Positions 1 to 8,300 of a stretch of 50,547 nucleotides of DNA are shown in pieces. Every line of letters begins with the position of its first letter. Positions within the stretch are counted from its first letter, which is position 1. A program made the translations under genes and the position numbers. Origin of the DNA: Candidatus Eiseniibacteriota bacterium (GTDB lineage Bacteria; Joyebacterota; Joyebacteria; Joyebacterales; Joyebacteraceae); contig DAOWCM010000001.1 of assembly GCA_030639555.1 (NCBI GenBank), positions 1-50,547 of the forward strand, in the 5' to 3' direction. The notes beneath the pieces were generated by a model, which was not told the origin of the DNA, did no database searches, and saw only the letters and a program-made list of their open reading frames with translations.

Positions 1-142
1 CATCCCGGCGCAGGGTCTCTCCTTCAACATAGAGCTCGAGCACCAGATCGTCGACGGCGACAAGGTCTGGGAGATCACGCAGGTCAACCTGATCAGGCCA
101 GGCCCGACGAAGATACTCTGGAAGCTCAGGGTGGCGAACTAA
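1..142 (+). CDS. C-terminal end of a tail/head-completion region protein (partial)
   Basis: An open frame enters from the left edge (first full codon at base 2) and stops at 140-142, giving 46 residues ending in KLRVAN. Its stop TAA shares a base with the ATG of the tail terminator (TAATG), so the two are translationally coupled. By position, just before the tail terminator, it is probably a neck or tail-completion protein. Too little remains to assign a family. Confidence 0.6.
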   Translation, partial: IPAQGLSFNIELEHQIVDGDKVWEITQVNLIRPGPTKILWKLRVAN

Positions 143-573
143 TGGCCTCCACGTACGAAGAGGCGAGGGACGAGCTCTCGGAGTTCGCTACCACGAAGTG
201 GACGGCGGCCGTCGCGAGCATCTCGCCCAGCGCGCCGTTGCACTACACGAACCTCAACGCGGACCCGCCGGAGGTGCCTCAGCTCTGGGGCCGCCTGCAC
301 ATCCAGAACAGGGACGGTACCCGAGCCTCCCTCGGCGGCGAATGCTCGAGGTTCCGGCGCTTCGGATCCTTGTTCATCATGATTTTCGTTCCCATCGGCG
401 AAGGGAGTCAGAGCGCGGATCAGATCGCCGACTCGCTCGTAGTTGCGTTTGAGGACGCGGGTGCGATCGACAACATCTGGTTCAGAGACGTCGGGATGCG
501 TGAAGTGGGCCCCGACGGGACCTACCACCAGGTCAACGTAGAAGCCCAATTCACGTTCGACAGAACGACATAA
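142..573 (+). CDS. Tail terminator-like protein
   Basis: 143 residues. It probably caps the head-proximal end of the tail tube and sets the joining surface to the neck, as lambda gpU does. The central stretch FRRFGSLFIMIFVPIGEG followed by a helix (QSADQIADSLVVAFEDA) and a late beta strand resembles the small alpha/beta tail terminator fold found in DUF4128-type phage proteins. Position immediately before the major tail protein is the classical place for this gene. The start ATG overlaps the upstream stop. Function is inferred from fold-like features and synteny. Confidence 0.7.
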   Translation: MASTYEEARDELSEFATTKWTAAVASISPSAPLHYTNLNADPPEVPQLWGRLHIQNRDGTRASLGGECSRFRRFGSLFIMIFVPIGEGSQSADQIADSLVVAFEDAGAIDNIWFRDVGMREVGPDGTYHQVNVEAQFTFDRTT

Positions 574-589
574 CAGGAGAAACACCAAG

Positions 590-2086
590 ATGTCCGACAC
601 AAATCGAGTCGCACTTCGCTGTGTAGAAGAGGTCGCGTTCGGCGTCGTTCCGACGGCTCCCGTCCTCGAGGAAATCTGCTACACGAGTGCACCAAACCTG
701 GCGTTCGTCCCCGAGACGACCGTCTCCGAAAAGATCCGCTCGGATCGCCAGATCGACGACCTTCCCCTGGTCGGCGGAGAGGCAGCCGGCGACATCAACT
801 CGGAACTGGCATTCCGGGTTCACGACAAGCTGCTCGAGGGCGCCTTCTTCAACGACTTCCAGGCCCGCTACGGCCGCGACAACAATGTCGTGGCCACGCA
901 GATCACGGACGTCGACGGCACCTTCGAGGAGGTCACGGTCACGGACGAGGGAGATGCTCCCTCCGTCGGCGACATCGTCCGGCACGAGAACTTCGGCGTC
1001 GAGCAGAACAACGGGTTCTTCACGGTCGCGAGCGTCATCGGCAACGTGTCCTACGTTGTGAACGAAGACCTGGCGGACGAAGCAGTGGTGCCTAGCGCAG
1101 CGCGGATCCGCGTGGTTGGCATCCGGGCCGCGACGGGCGACCTCACCGCCACCGCGGGCGCGGAGGACTCCATCGGGAGCACGGCGACCGACCTCTCGGC
1201 CTTGGACCTGGAGCCGGGCGACTGGCTGAAGGTCGACGGGTTCGCCACCGCGGCCGACAACGACTGGGTGCGGATCCTGTCGATCACGAACGTCAAGCTC
1301 GTGCTCGACATCGTGCCAAGTGGATGGGCAACCGACACGGGCGTCGGGGTCGATGTAGACCTCTACCTCGGCGAGCGGCTGATCAACAGCACCATCGAGA
1401 AGTCATACACGATCGAAGAGGAGTTCGAGGACCATTCCCCGGTTACGTTCCAGTATTTCCGCGGGATGGAGGTCGACGGCCTCGTGATCAACGCGACTCC
1501 GCAGGCGATCGTGACGACCGCGTTCACGTTCTCCGGGTCGGACGCGTTCTTCTCGGACTCCGGCGAGCCTGCCGACGTGCCGGATCAGCTTCCGGCGGTC
1601 GACGGCGTCGGCCGGGTCGACAGCGCCACCACGCTGCCGCTGCCCGAGGTCGAGGTGCTCAACTCGAGCTCCAACGTCGCGCGCATCGCGCGGGGCGGGA
1701 CGCCGATCACAGGGGCGAACTTCGTGCTCGAGGCGAGCATCGAGATCGCGAACAACCTGCGGCAGCTCAACGCCGTCGGGTTCCTGGGCGCGGTGGACAT
1801 CGGAGTGGGCGAGTTCGGCGTGACCGGAACGCTGAACACGTACTTCGACGATGCGTCGCTGGCCCGGGACGTCATCGCCAACACGGAGACGTCCTTCGAC
1901 ATGCGGTTCCAGGACAACGGGGCGCACGTGATCGTGATCGACGCGCCGCGCATCAAGTTCTCGGAGGGGTCCCCGGAGAACCCGGGGAAGAACCAGGACG
2001 TGACGATCAACCTGTCCTACCAGGCGATCCGCGAGCCGACGTTCGACTACACCCTCAAGTGGATGCGCTTCAACGGCATCCGATAA
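590..2086 (+). CDS. Major tail (tube) protein
   Basis: 498 residues, preceded by AGGAGA 10 bases before the ATG. It should polymerise into the non-contractile tail tube. Support: synteny (terminator, tube, chaperones, tape measure) and an all-beta, Asp/Gly/Val-rich composition typical of tube proteins of the phage tail tube superfamily. It is longer than a minimal tube protein (about 150-250). The middle carries two similar beta modules, roughly residues 115-170 and 200-260, both with a GD.(V/L)..(E/D).F...N..(F/W).(T/R) pattern, suggesting duplicated decoration domains. An inserted bacterial Ig-like domain is an alternative reading of these modules. Confidence 0.8.
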   Translation: MSDTNRVALRCVEEVAFGVVPTAPVLEEICYTSAPNLAFVPETTVSEKIRSDRQIDDLPLVGGEAAGDINSELAFRVHDKLLEGAFFNDFQARYGRDNNVVATQITDVDGTFEEVTVTDEGDAPSVGDIVRHENFGVEQNNGFFTVASVIGNVSYVVNEDLADEAVVPSAARIRVVGIRAATGDLTATAGAEDSIGSTATDLSALDLEPGDWLKVDGFATAADNDWVRILSITNVKLVLDIVPSGWATDTGVGVDVDLYLGERLINSTIEKSYTIEEEFEDHSPVTFQYFRGMEVDGLVINATPQAIVTTAFTFSGSDAFFSDSGEPADVPDQLPAVDGVGRVDSATTLPLPEVEVLNSSSNVARIARGGTPITGANFVLEASIEIANNLRQLNAVGFLGAVDIGVGEFGVTGTLNTYFDDASLARDVIANTETSFDMRFQDNGAHVIVIDAPRIKFSEGSPENPGKNQDVTINLSYQAIREPTFDYTLKWMRFNGIR

Positions 2087-2106
2087 GCCGCAACTCACTG
2101 ACGAAT

Positions 2107-2126
2107 CCCGGGGCATGAGCCCCGGG
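2107..2126 (+). terminator. GC-rich hairpin after the major tail protein gene
   Basis: An 8-bp perfect stem CCCGGGGC/GCCCCGGG with an ATGA loop sits 20 bases after the tube gene stop and 26 bases before the chaperone ATG. No U-tract follows, so it is not a canonical intrinsic terminator. It may be an attenuator or 3'-stabilising hairpin that keeps tube mRNA more abundant than downstream mRNA (inference). Confidence 0.5.
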
Positions 2127-2152
2127 CAAACCCCAACAGGGAGAAACCTCCA

Positions 2153-2560
2153 ATGGCCAAGGGTATCTACGAACTATTCACGACCGACGAGAACCTCGAG
2201 AAGGAGGGCTTCGCGCTAGAGTACGGCGAGGCCACCTTCATCATCGCCCGTGCGGGTGGTGCGAACAAGAAGTTCCAGTCCATCATGGAGCGCAAGATGC
2301 GCCCCTATCGCTCCGCCATCAACGCGGGCACGATGGACGAGAGCACCGCCGAGAAGCTGCTCGCGGAGGCATACGCCGACGCGGTCATCCTCGCGTGGGA
2401 CGGCGTCACCGGCCCGGACGGCGAGGAACTCTCCTTCACCAAGGAGAATGTCGTCAAGGTGCTGCTCGACCTGCCGGACCTGTTCCGGGACATCCAGGAG
2501 CAGTCGCAGCGCGTCGCGAACTTCACGAAGGCGGGCACCGAAGAAGACGCAAAAGACTGA
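2153..2560 (+). CDS. Tail assembly chaperone, short form (gpG-like)
   Basis: 135 residues, RBS GGGAG upstream. In lambda-like phages this protein and its frameshifted extension coat the tape measure and recruit tube subunits before tail polymerisation, then leave the virion. Position between the tube and tape measure genes, acidic helical composition and an overlapping downstream open frame without its own convincing RBS are the signature of this pair. The reading frame ends in codons GCA AAA GAC TGA, with a shift-prone A-AAA just before the stop. Confidence 0.8.
   Translation: MAKGIYELFTTDENLEKEGFALEYGEATFIIARAGGANKKFQSIMERKMRPYRSAINAGTMDESTAEKLLAEAYADAVILAWDGVTGPDGEELSFTKENVVKVLLDLPDLFRDIQEQSQRVANFTKAGTEEDAKD
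2551..2557 (+). other. Candidate -1 programmed frameshift site (A_AAA_GAC)
   Basis: In the frame of the short chaperone the sequence reads GCA AAA GAC TGA. A tRNA-Lys on AAA at 2552-2554 can re-pair one base back on AAA at 2551-2553, and translation then continues AGA CTG AGG into the -1 frame. No textbook XXXYYYZ heptamer occurs in the correct phase in the last 40 bases, so this single-tRNA slip is the best candidate by elimination. The exact site is inferred. Confidence 0.55.
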
Positions 2561-2991
2561 GGGAGCTCTTGGAGTGGCAGCTAGTCTACGGGGAGAACGC
2601 CTCGAAGATTGTGGCCGCCGCGAGCGAGTCGGGAGCTCCCCTCCCCAAGTCAATCCGTGATGCCCCGTTCCTCAGTGACCCATACCACCAGCGCGTTTTC
2701 GACGCGTTCTGGCAACTGTCTACCTGTAGGCAGATCGGGATGGGCGCGATAGGTCCCATCCCCTGGGACTCTATAGACCGATACGCCACCAAGAACGGTT
2801 TTGCATCAACGGAAACAGAGTACGACTCGTTCGTCTTCATTATCCAGGCCCTAGATTCTGCGTTTATGGAACACCAGTCTTCGGAGATCAAGAGGCAGAG
2901 CGCGAAGAAGGGGACACAGGATGGCGGCGCCAAAGGTATTCGCAGTCCGAATGCTCGACCTGGCAAAGGCCGTTCCCGTCGAGGCCGCTAG
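2554..2991 (+). CDS. Tail assembly chaperone, frameshift extension (gpT part of gpG-T)
   Basis: An open frame of about 145 codons in the -1 frame relative to the preceding gene, read as the C-terminal part of a fusion of about 279 residues. The sequence from LLEWQLVYGENA onward looks like real protein: balanced hydrophobic composition, a helical middle (DAFWQLSTCRQIG) and a second helix (IIQALDSAFMEHQ). There is no good start or RBS at its head, which fits expression by frameshifting. It overlaps the next gene by 71 bases, so the Arg/Gly-rich tail may be shaped by overlap coding. Confidence 0.75.
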   Translation, partial: RLRELLEWQLVYGENASKIVAAASESGAPLPKSIRDAPFLSDPYHQRVFDAFWQLSTCRQIGMGAIGPIPWDSIDRYATKNGFASTETEYDSFVFIIQALDSAFMEHQSSEIKRQSAKKGTQDGGAKGIRSPNARPGKGRSRRGR

Positions 2992-3346
2992 GATCCTCGC
3001 CGGAACAGCGAACGTCGCCGGGCGCAACGTCGTCCGCGACACCCCGGTGGACACCGGGCTCGCCCGCTCGAACTGGGTAGCCTCCCTCGCCGGCCCCGAC
3101 CTATCAGACCGCTCCATCCGCTCGAAGTCCGCCACGATCTCCGAGATCAAGTCCGTGACCGCGGGCGTGAAGGCAGACGGCGAGATCCACGTCGCGAACG
3201 GCGGGGACAAGATCCCGTACCTCAAGCACCTGAACGAGGGTTCGAGCACGCAGGCCCCGGCGGGATTCGTCGGGTTTGCCCTCGCGATGGCGAAAGACTT
3301 TCTCCAAGACGCGCGCATTCTTGTTCGGAGGCGCACGAGGCAGTAG
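2921..3346 (+). CDS. HK97 gp10-like tail completion/minor tail protein
   Basis: 141 residues. The segment VVRDTPVDTGLARSNWVASL and the later YLKHLNEGSS...APAGFV match the conserved core of the HK97-gp10/lambda-gpZ-like family, which acts in head-tail joining or tail completion. The family usually lies upstream of the tail terminator; here it follows the chaperone pair and directly abuts the tape measure (TAGATG). The start lies inside the end of the gpT frame. The family match is by motif memory, not by search. Confidence 0.65.
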   Translation: MAAPKVFAVRMLDLAKAVPVEAARILAGTANVAGRNVVRDTPVDTGLARSNWVASLAGPDLSDRSIRSKSATISEIKSVTAGVKADGEIHVANGGDKIPYLKHLNEGSSTQAPAGFVGFALAMAKDFLQDARILVRRRTRQ

Positions 3347-6300
3347 ATGGCGACCGAAGTTCTCGACATTGTCGTCCGCCAGCGCGGCGCGCGGGTGGTT
3401 GCCCGGGACATCGCGAAGATAGGTATAGCCGCGGACACCTCGGCGCGTTCCCTCAGGACGCTGCAGAACGGTCTCAAGAGTGCGCAGGGTGCGCTGCAGC
3501 GGGTGCAGGCCACCACTGCGGCCGCCTCCACCAACATGAAAGCGTTCGGCGGCGCGGCCGCGGGCGCCAAGCGATCCCTCACAGCCCTTGGGACGGGCGT
3601 CGCCCTCATCGGCGGCGCGATCACCGCGGCGCTCATCAGGCCCCTCGCTGGAGCCGTCCGCGCCGCGGGCGACTTCCAGGCGGCGATGAACCTGACGGGC
3701 GTGTTGGCCAACGTGGAGCGCACCGGCGAATCGTTCAAGGCCCTCGAGGACAAGGCGAAAAGCCTCGGCATCACCACCGTGTTCTCCGCCGTCCAGGCTG
3801 CCGAGGGCATGCAGTTCCTCGCGAAGGCAGGCTTCGAGGCGAACGAGATCCTCGCAGCGATCGAGCCCACTACCAACCTCGCGGCCGCGGCGAACATCGA
3901 CCTCGCGCGGGCGGCGGACATCGCCACGAACATCCTGCGAGGCTTCCAGCAGACCACGGACCAGCTTCCCGCGGCCATTGACACCCTCACGTCTGCGTTC
4001 ACGAGTTCCAACACGAACATCGAGGAGCTCGGCAAGACGTTCGCGGCTGTCGGCCCGATCGCGGTCAAGGCTGGCCAGCAGTTCAAGGACGTCGCCGCGG
4101 TCACCTCGGCGCTGGCGGACGCCGGCATCAAGGGGCAGAAGGCTGGCATCGCCCTCCGCCGTATCTTCATCAACCTTCAGACGGACTCCGCCAAGCTCTC
4201 CCCGATCCTGAGCCGCATCGGCGTCTCGCTGTTCGAGGTCGGCGAGGACGGCGTCAAGAAGCTGCGGCCGCTCGACAAAATCTTCAAGGACATCGCGAAT
4301 TCCTCCGCCACCACGCAGGATAAGATCAGGCTGTTCGGCGCGCGGGCCATCGCCGCCGCGGGCATCATCGAAGACTCCGCGCCGTCCCTCGAGAAGTTCG
4401 CCGACAGGATCGGCAGCGACGTCGGCCGGGCGGCAGAGGTAGCCGAGGCAAGGCTGCTCGGGTTCAACGGCGCGATGCTCGAGTTGAGGAGTGCCCTCGA
4501 GGGCCTCGGCATCGCAATCGCGGAGGCCGGGCTCCTGGACTTCCTGGAGTTCGTGACCGACAAGGTCAAGGGCGCCGTCCGTGCGTTCACGCAGCTCCCG
4601 AAGCCCATCCGGGCGTTCATAGGTTTTGGTGCTGCAGCCGCCGCGGTTCTCGCCATACTCACGCTGAAGATCGGCCTTCTGATCATCGCGATCTCAGTCC
4701 TGAGCGGGTCGGGCGGCTTCCTCGGACTCGTCGGCGTGTTGGGTAAAGTCGGGACCGCGCTGAAGACGGTCAGCCTGTTCTTCGTCACGAATCCTATCGG
4801 CCTCATGGTCACGGCGCTCGCCGCCCTCGGGGTGGCTTTGTTCCTGGCCAGGGACAAGCTCATCGAGTTCGGTGACTCGCAGTTCAGGGTCAAGGATCTA
4901 GTCAGCGCCGCGTGGGACGACATCACCGAGCGTTTCGAGGAAGGTGGGACGGCCGCGGAGAACGCCGTCAAGAAAAGCAAGGATGCGATCAAGGAGCTGG
5001 AGGAGGCGGAGAAGAAGTCGACGTTCGGCGATGTATTCATAACTGGATTCCTACTCATCCAGGCCGCGTCTATCACTGCCCTCCGGTTCATAGGCAGTCA
5101 GTTCGACATCTTCATCGAAACCTTGAAGCGGAAGCTCGGCTTTTTCAGCAGGGTCTTCGAGGCGTTCCAGACCGGGGGCATAGTCGCCGCATTCGTTGAG
5201 GCCGGGAAGGATTCCGGGGACGGCTTTGTAACGGCACTCGGGAAGGGCCTCGGAGAACTCCCGGACATATTTGCGGAAGAGATCCTGTCCAGCCTCGAGG
5301 TCTTGGGCGACGCCGAGAAGAAGTTCCTCGCCGAGCGAGACAAGAATCTGCCGAAAGGTGGAACACTCCCCCCGCCGGGAACACCCAAAGGAAAGGAACT
5401 ACCGATACCGATCAGCGAGGGAGAGCTGAAGCGACGCCAGAACGCACTCAACGCACTGACGGCTTCCCTGAACACTGCCACCGAGGTCGAGAAGAAGCTG
5501 TTTGCCGCGGAGACCGCGTTGAACGACGCGCGCCGCGTGGGCGCGGGCCTGATCAGCGAGCAGACCGAGGAATTCATCAGGCAGAGGCAGGCTACCCTGA
5601 TCTTCGAGGAGCTCGAGCGCGCGATCGACCCCGTCGCCGCCGCCATGTTCGAGGAGGAGCGGGCCCTCCGCGACGTCGATGCGGCCGCGAAGGCCGCCGG
5701 TATCTCCGGCGAGAGGCTCGCCCGCACCCAGGAGCTGGTCAAGGAGAAGTTCCGCGACGCGCGCCTCGAGATAAAGGAGTTCCAGGAGCAGCTCGGCACC
5801 GGCGAGGCAATCACCGAGGGCCTGCGCAAGGGCTTCGAGGACTTCAACGACAGCCTCGGCACGATGTTCTCGAACATCCGTGAGGTCACGGCAAATACCC
5901 TCGACGGCATGCTCGACGAGGTGAACAATTTCATCACGACGGGCGAGGCAGACTTCCGCGGATTCGCGCTAAGCGTGATCGCGGAGATCCAGAAGATCAT
6001 CCTCAAGCTGTTCGTGCTGCAGAGCATCCGCGCGTTCGAGCAGACGATTGAGCAGGGCAAGGGCGTCGGAGAGTTCGCCAAGGCGTTCTTCGGCCCGAGG
6101 CTGAAGGCGACGGAGCCAGGCGCCGCACAGGCCGGCGCACCTGCCCCCGGCGCACCCGCCCCCGGCGGCGTCACGACCGCCACGGGCTTCCAGCTACAGG
6201 GTCCGCAGTTCGGTGGGGGTGCAGCCGCCGCCATAGCGGAGCAGGTCCCGGGCAAGAGCCCAGGCGACCCGGTGCACTCGTCGATCACGGCGGACTCCCC

Positions 6301-7048
6301 TGGCCTGACGACCCTCAACGAGAACCTCGGCCTGAAGCTCGACCAGAGCAAGACGGCGACCGTCGAGCAGCTCGTGCAGCTCAACTCGAGCGTCACCAAC
6401 TTGACCAGCCAGCTAGCGGCGGGGGCGGCGGGACCTGGAGGCGTCGGCGCGGGCCGGACGGACCCGGTCACGGGCGCCCTCGAGGGCGTCGCGGCGACCA
6501 CCGGGCAGGGCCTCGTCGAGAACAAAGCCGAAGTGCAGAGACAGGGCGGCATCGTCGACAAGACGACCTCGCAGGGCTTCAAGGACAACATCGGCACTGC
6601 AATCAACGTCGGCGGCAACATCGTCCGCGCACTTACCAGCGGCTCGAAGGGCGACCAGGGTGCTGCGATCGGCTCCATCCTCGGCGCGATTGCCGGGGGT
6701 ATCATCGGGGGCCCGGCCGGAGCACAGATAGGTGCGTCACTCGGCGGGCAGGCCGGTGGCATCGCCGGCAGTCTGCAGAGCGGTGGCGCGATCACCGGGG
6801 CCGGTGTCAACAGGCCGTTCCTAGTCGGTGAGCGCGGGCCTGAATTGTTCATGCCTCCGACGACCGGAATGGTGGTCCCGAACGACGCGCTCGGCAGAAT
6901 GGGTGCTCCGCCGGAGGTCAACGTGCAGGTCATAAACATCGACGACGCGAAGGCCATCCCCGAGGCGATCAGCACGCGGGAAGGCGAGAACGCCGTCATG
7001 AACATCATCACGCGGAACAAGGGCCGGCTCCGCGAGATCATCGCCTAA
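3347..7048 (+). CDS. Tail tape measure protein
   Basis: 1233 residues, the longest gene in the window. It sets tail length; at about 1.5 angstrom per residue it predicts a tail near 185 nm. Residues about 110-310 match the TP901-type tape measure core (FKALEDKAKSLGITTVFSA..AAEGMQFLAKAGF...ALADAGIKGQKAGIALRRIF). Two hydrophobic segments follow at about 420-500. Coiled-coil, Glu/Lys-rich stretches fill about 680-830 and an Ala/Pro/Gly linker lies near 925-945. A glycine-zipper segment occurs at about 1105-1150, and the C-terminus ends in a FLVGERGPELFMPP...GMVVPNDAL motif common in tape measure tails. The ATG directly abuts the previous stop. Confidence 0.93.
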   Translation: MATEVLDIVVRQRGARVVARDIAKIGIAADTSARSLRTLQNGLKSAQGALQRVQATTAAASTNMKAFGGAAAGAKRSLTALGTGVALIGGAITAALIRPLAGAVRAAGDFQAAMNLTGVLANVERTGESFKALEDKAKSLGITTVFSAVQAAEGMQFLAKAGFEANEILAAIEPTTNLAAAANIDLARAADIATNILRGFQQTTDQLPAAIDTLTSAFTSSNTNIEELGKTFAAVGPIAVKAGQQFKDVAAVTSALADAGIKGQKAGIALRRIFINLQTDSAKLSPILSRIGVSLFEVGEDGVKKLRPLDKIFKDIANSSATTQDKIRLFGARAIAAAGIIEDSAPSLEKFADRIGSDVGRAAEVAEARLLGFNGAMLELRSALEGLGIAIAEAGLLDFLEFVTDKVKGAVRAFTQLPKPIRAFIGFGAAAAAVLAILTLKIGLLIIAISVLSGSGGFLGLVGVLGKVGTALKTVSLFFVTNPIGLMVTALAALGVALFLARDKLIEFGDSQFRVKDLVSAAWDDITERFEEGGTAAENAVKKSKDAIKELEEAEKKSTFGDVFITGFLLIQAASITALRFIGSQFDIFIETLKRKLGFFSRVFEAFQTGGIVAAFVEAGKDSGDGFVTALGKGLGELPDIFAEEILSSLEVLGDAEKKFLAERDKNLPKGGTLPPPGTPKGKELPIPISEGELKRRQNALNALTASLNTATEVEKKLFAAETALNDARRVGAGLISEQTEEFIRQRQATLIFEELERAIDPVAAAMFEEERALRDVDAAAKAAGISGERLARTQELVKEKFRDARLEIKEFQEQLGTGEAITEGLRKGFEDFNDSLGTMFSNIREVTANTLDGMLDEVNNFITTGEADFRGFALSVIAEIQKIILKLFVLQSIRAFEQTIEQGKGVGEFAKAFFGPRLKATEPGAAQAGAPAPGAPAPGGVTTATGFQLQGPQFGGGAAAAIAEQVPGKSPGDPVHSSITADSPGLTTLNENLGLKLDQSKTATVEQLVQLNSSVTNLTSQLAAGAAGPGGVGAGRTDPVTGALEGVAATTGQGLVENKAEVQRQGGIVDKTTSQGFKDNIGTAINVGGNIVRALTSGSKGDQGAAIGSILGAIAGGIIGGPAGAQIGASLGGQAGGIAGSLQSGGAITGAGVNRPFLVGERGPELFMPPTTGMVVPNDALGRMGAPPEVNVQVINIDDAKAIPEAISTREGENAVMNIITRNKGRLREIIA

Positions 7049-7058
7049 GGGGACCCCT

Positions 7059-8300
7059 ATGCCGTTCATCCAGGCTGCACTCACCACCGCGCTCGTGTGG
7101 CGCAACGGACAGGCCGACACCGTCCAGAAGGATGGATACGACGCACTGCTGCGGGGCCTCGTGACCTGGTTGGCCGGCAAGGCATCCCTCTCCGTCTCGT
7201 ACGTTGGCACGGGCGACGGACAGATCGACAACCTCGACGGCGGCGTCGGGACCCCGACGGAGACGTGGACGATCACTCTGACGAGCGCGACGACCTTCAC
7301 GGTGTCCGGCTCCGTCAGCGGCGCCCAGCCGGCCGGTACGGTCGGTGTGGCGTACACGACCACCGGCGACCCACTCACCTCCCTCCTCTCCTTCACCATC
7401 TTCGCAGGCGCCACTCCGTTCATCGCGACGGATGTGTTCACAGTCCTCGCGACTGTGAGCTCGCTGCCCGCGTTCGACACGTGGGTGCTCGACCGCTGGG
7501 ACCCGAACGCCGACCTGTCGGACATAGACGAGGCCCTCATCTGGCACGGGCTCGGCGACAGTACCGAGGCGATCCACTGCGGCATCCGGCTGACCGCGAC
7601 TCCCGCGTCCCAGATATGGAACTGGGTCCACCGCAACTATACCGGCTTCTCACCCTCGGAGAGCTTCGAGACGCAGCCGGGGCAGTCCGGCACGGACGTG
7701 TTCACGGCGTTCTGGGACGCCGACATGACGTACTGGTTTTCAGGGAATTCCCGCCGGTACATCGTTTCTGCAAAGGTGAGTACGACTTTTCACGCGTTCT
7801 ACCAGGGGCTGTTCCTTCCGTTCGGCTCCCCGGCCGAGTATCCGTTCCCCAGCGTCGTGATCGCAGAGAAGGACGATGAGGAGGCGTGGAACTCGACTAA
7901 CGCGGGCTTCGGCGTGTTCCTCGAGGGCAGGCCCGGACACGGCCGCCTCCGCGGGGTGGACGGCGTGTGGCTCTCGGTGCAGAACGGTTTCGACCTGAAC
8001 TCTGTGAACATGTGGCCGAACGACTCGAGCTTTGGATCGAGCGGGTTCATGTGGGACAACCACGAGAACCACGCGACGGGGGACCACCAGTTGTTCCCGC
8101 TCATGCTGCACCAGCACCCGTCCCCGACCACCACCCCGCTCACCGGCAACGTCCTGGGCGTGCTCGACGGGGCGAACATCGTGACCGGGTTCGGCAACTC
8201 GTCCGAGACGATCCTCAGCATCGGCGGCACGGACTGGGTGGTGTTCCAGGACATCTTCCGTACCCTGCGAGAGTCCTTCTGGGCGATGGAGATGGCATAA
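7059..8300 (+). CDS. Virion structural protein, probable minor tail protein A
   Basis: 413 residues between the tape measure and the tail tip genes, so probably a tail-tip or fibre-associated structural protein. It opens with a helix-rich part, then Thr/Gly-rich beta sequence, and contains a distinctive stretch RRYIVSAKVSTTFHAFYQGL followed by PFGSPAEYPFP, which recalls a recurrent family of uncharacterised phage structural proteins. RBS GGGGA precedes the ATG. The stop TAA overlaps the ATG of the next gene (TAATG). No catalytic motif was seen. Exact role unknown. Confidence 0.6.
   Translation: MPFIQAALTTALVWRNGQADTVQKDGYDALLRGLVTWLAGKASLSVSYVGTGDGQIDNLDGGVGTPTETWTITLTSATTFTVSGSVSGAQPAGTVGVAYTTTGDPLTSLLSFTIFAGATPFIATDVFTVLATVSSLPAFDTWVLDRWDPNADLSDIDEALIWHGLGDSTEAIHCGIRLTATPASQIWNWVHRNYTGFSPSESFETQPGQSGTDVFTAFWDADMTYWFSGNSRRYIVSAKVSTTFHAFYQGLFLPFGSPAEYPFPSVVIAEKDDEEAWNSTNAGFGVFLEGRPGHGRLRGVDGVWLSVQNGFDLNSVNMWPNDSSFGSSGFMWDNHENHATGDHQLFPLMLHQHPSPTTTPLTGNVLGVLDGANIVTGFGNSSETILSIGGTDWVVFQDIFRTLRESFWAMEMA

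Noticed and set aside
5098..7041. A 647-codon open frame on the minus strand opposite the tape measure gene, and similar long frames opposite 2851-4173, 9805-11055 and 13714-15237.
   Set aside because: High GC makes stop codons rare in shadow frames; the translations are Ser/Pro/Arg-rich without motifs, while the plus-strand frames encode recognisable tail proteins.
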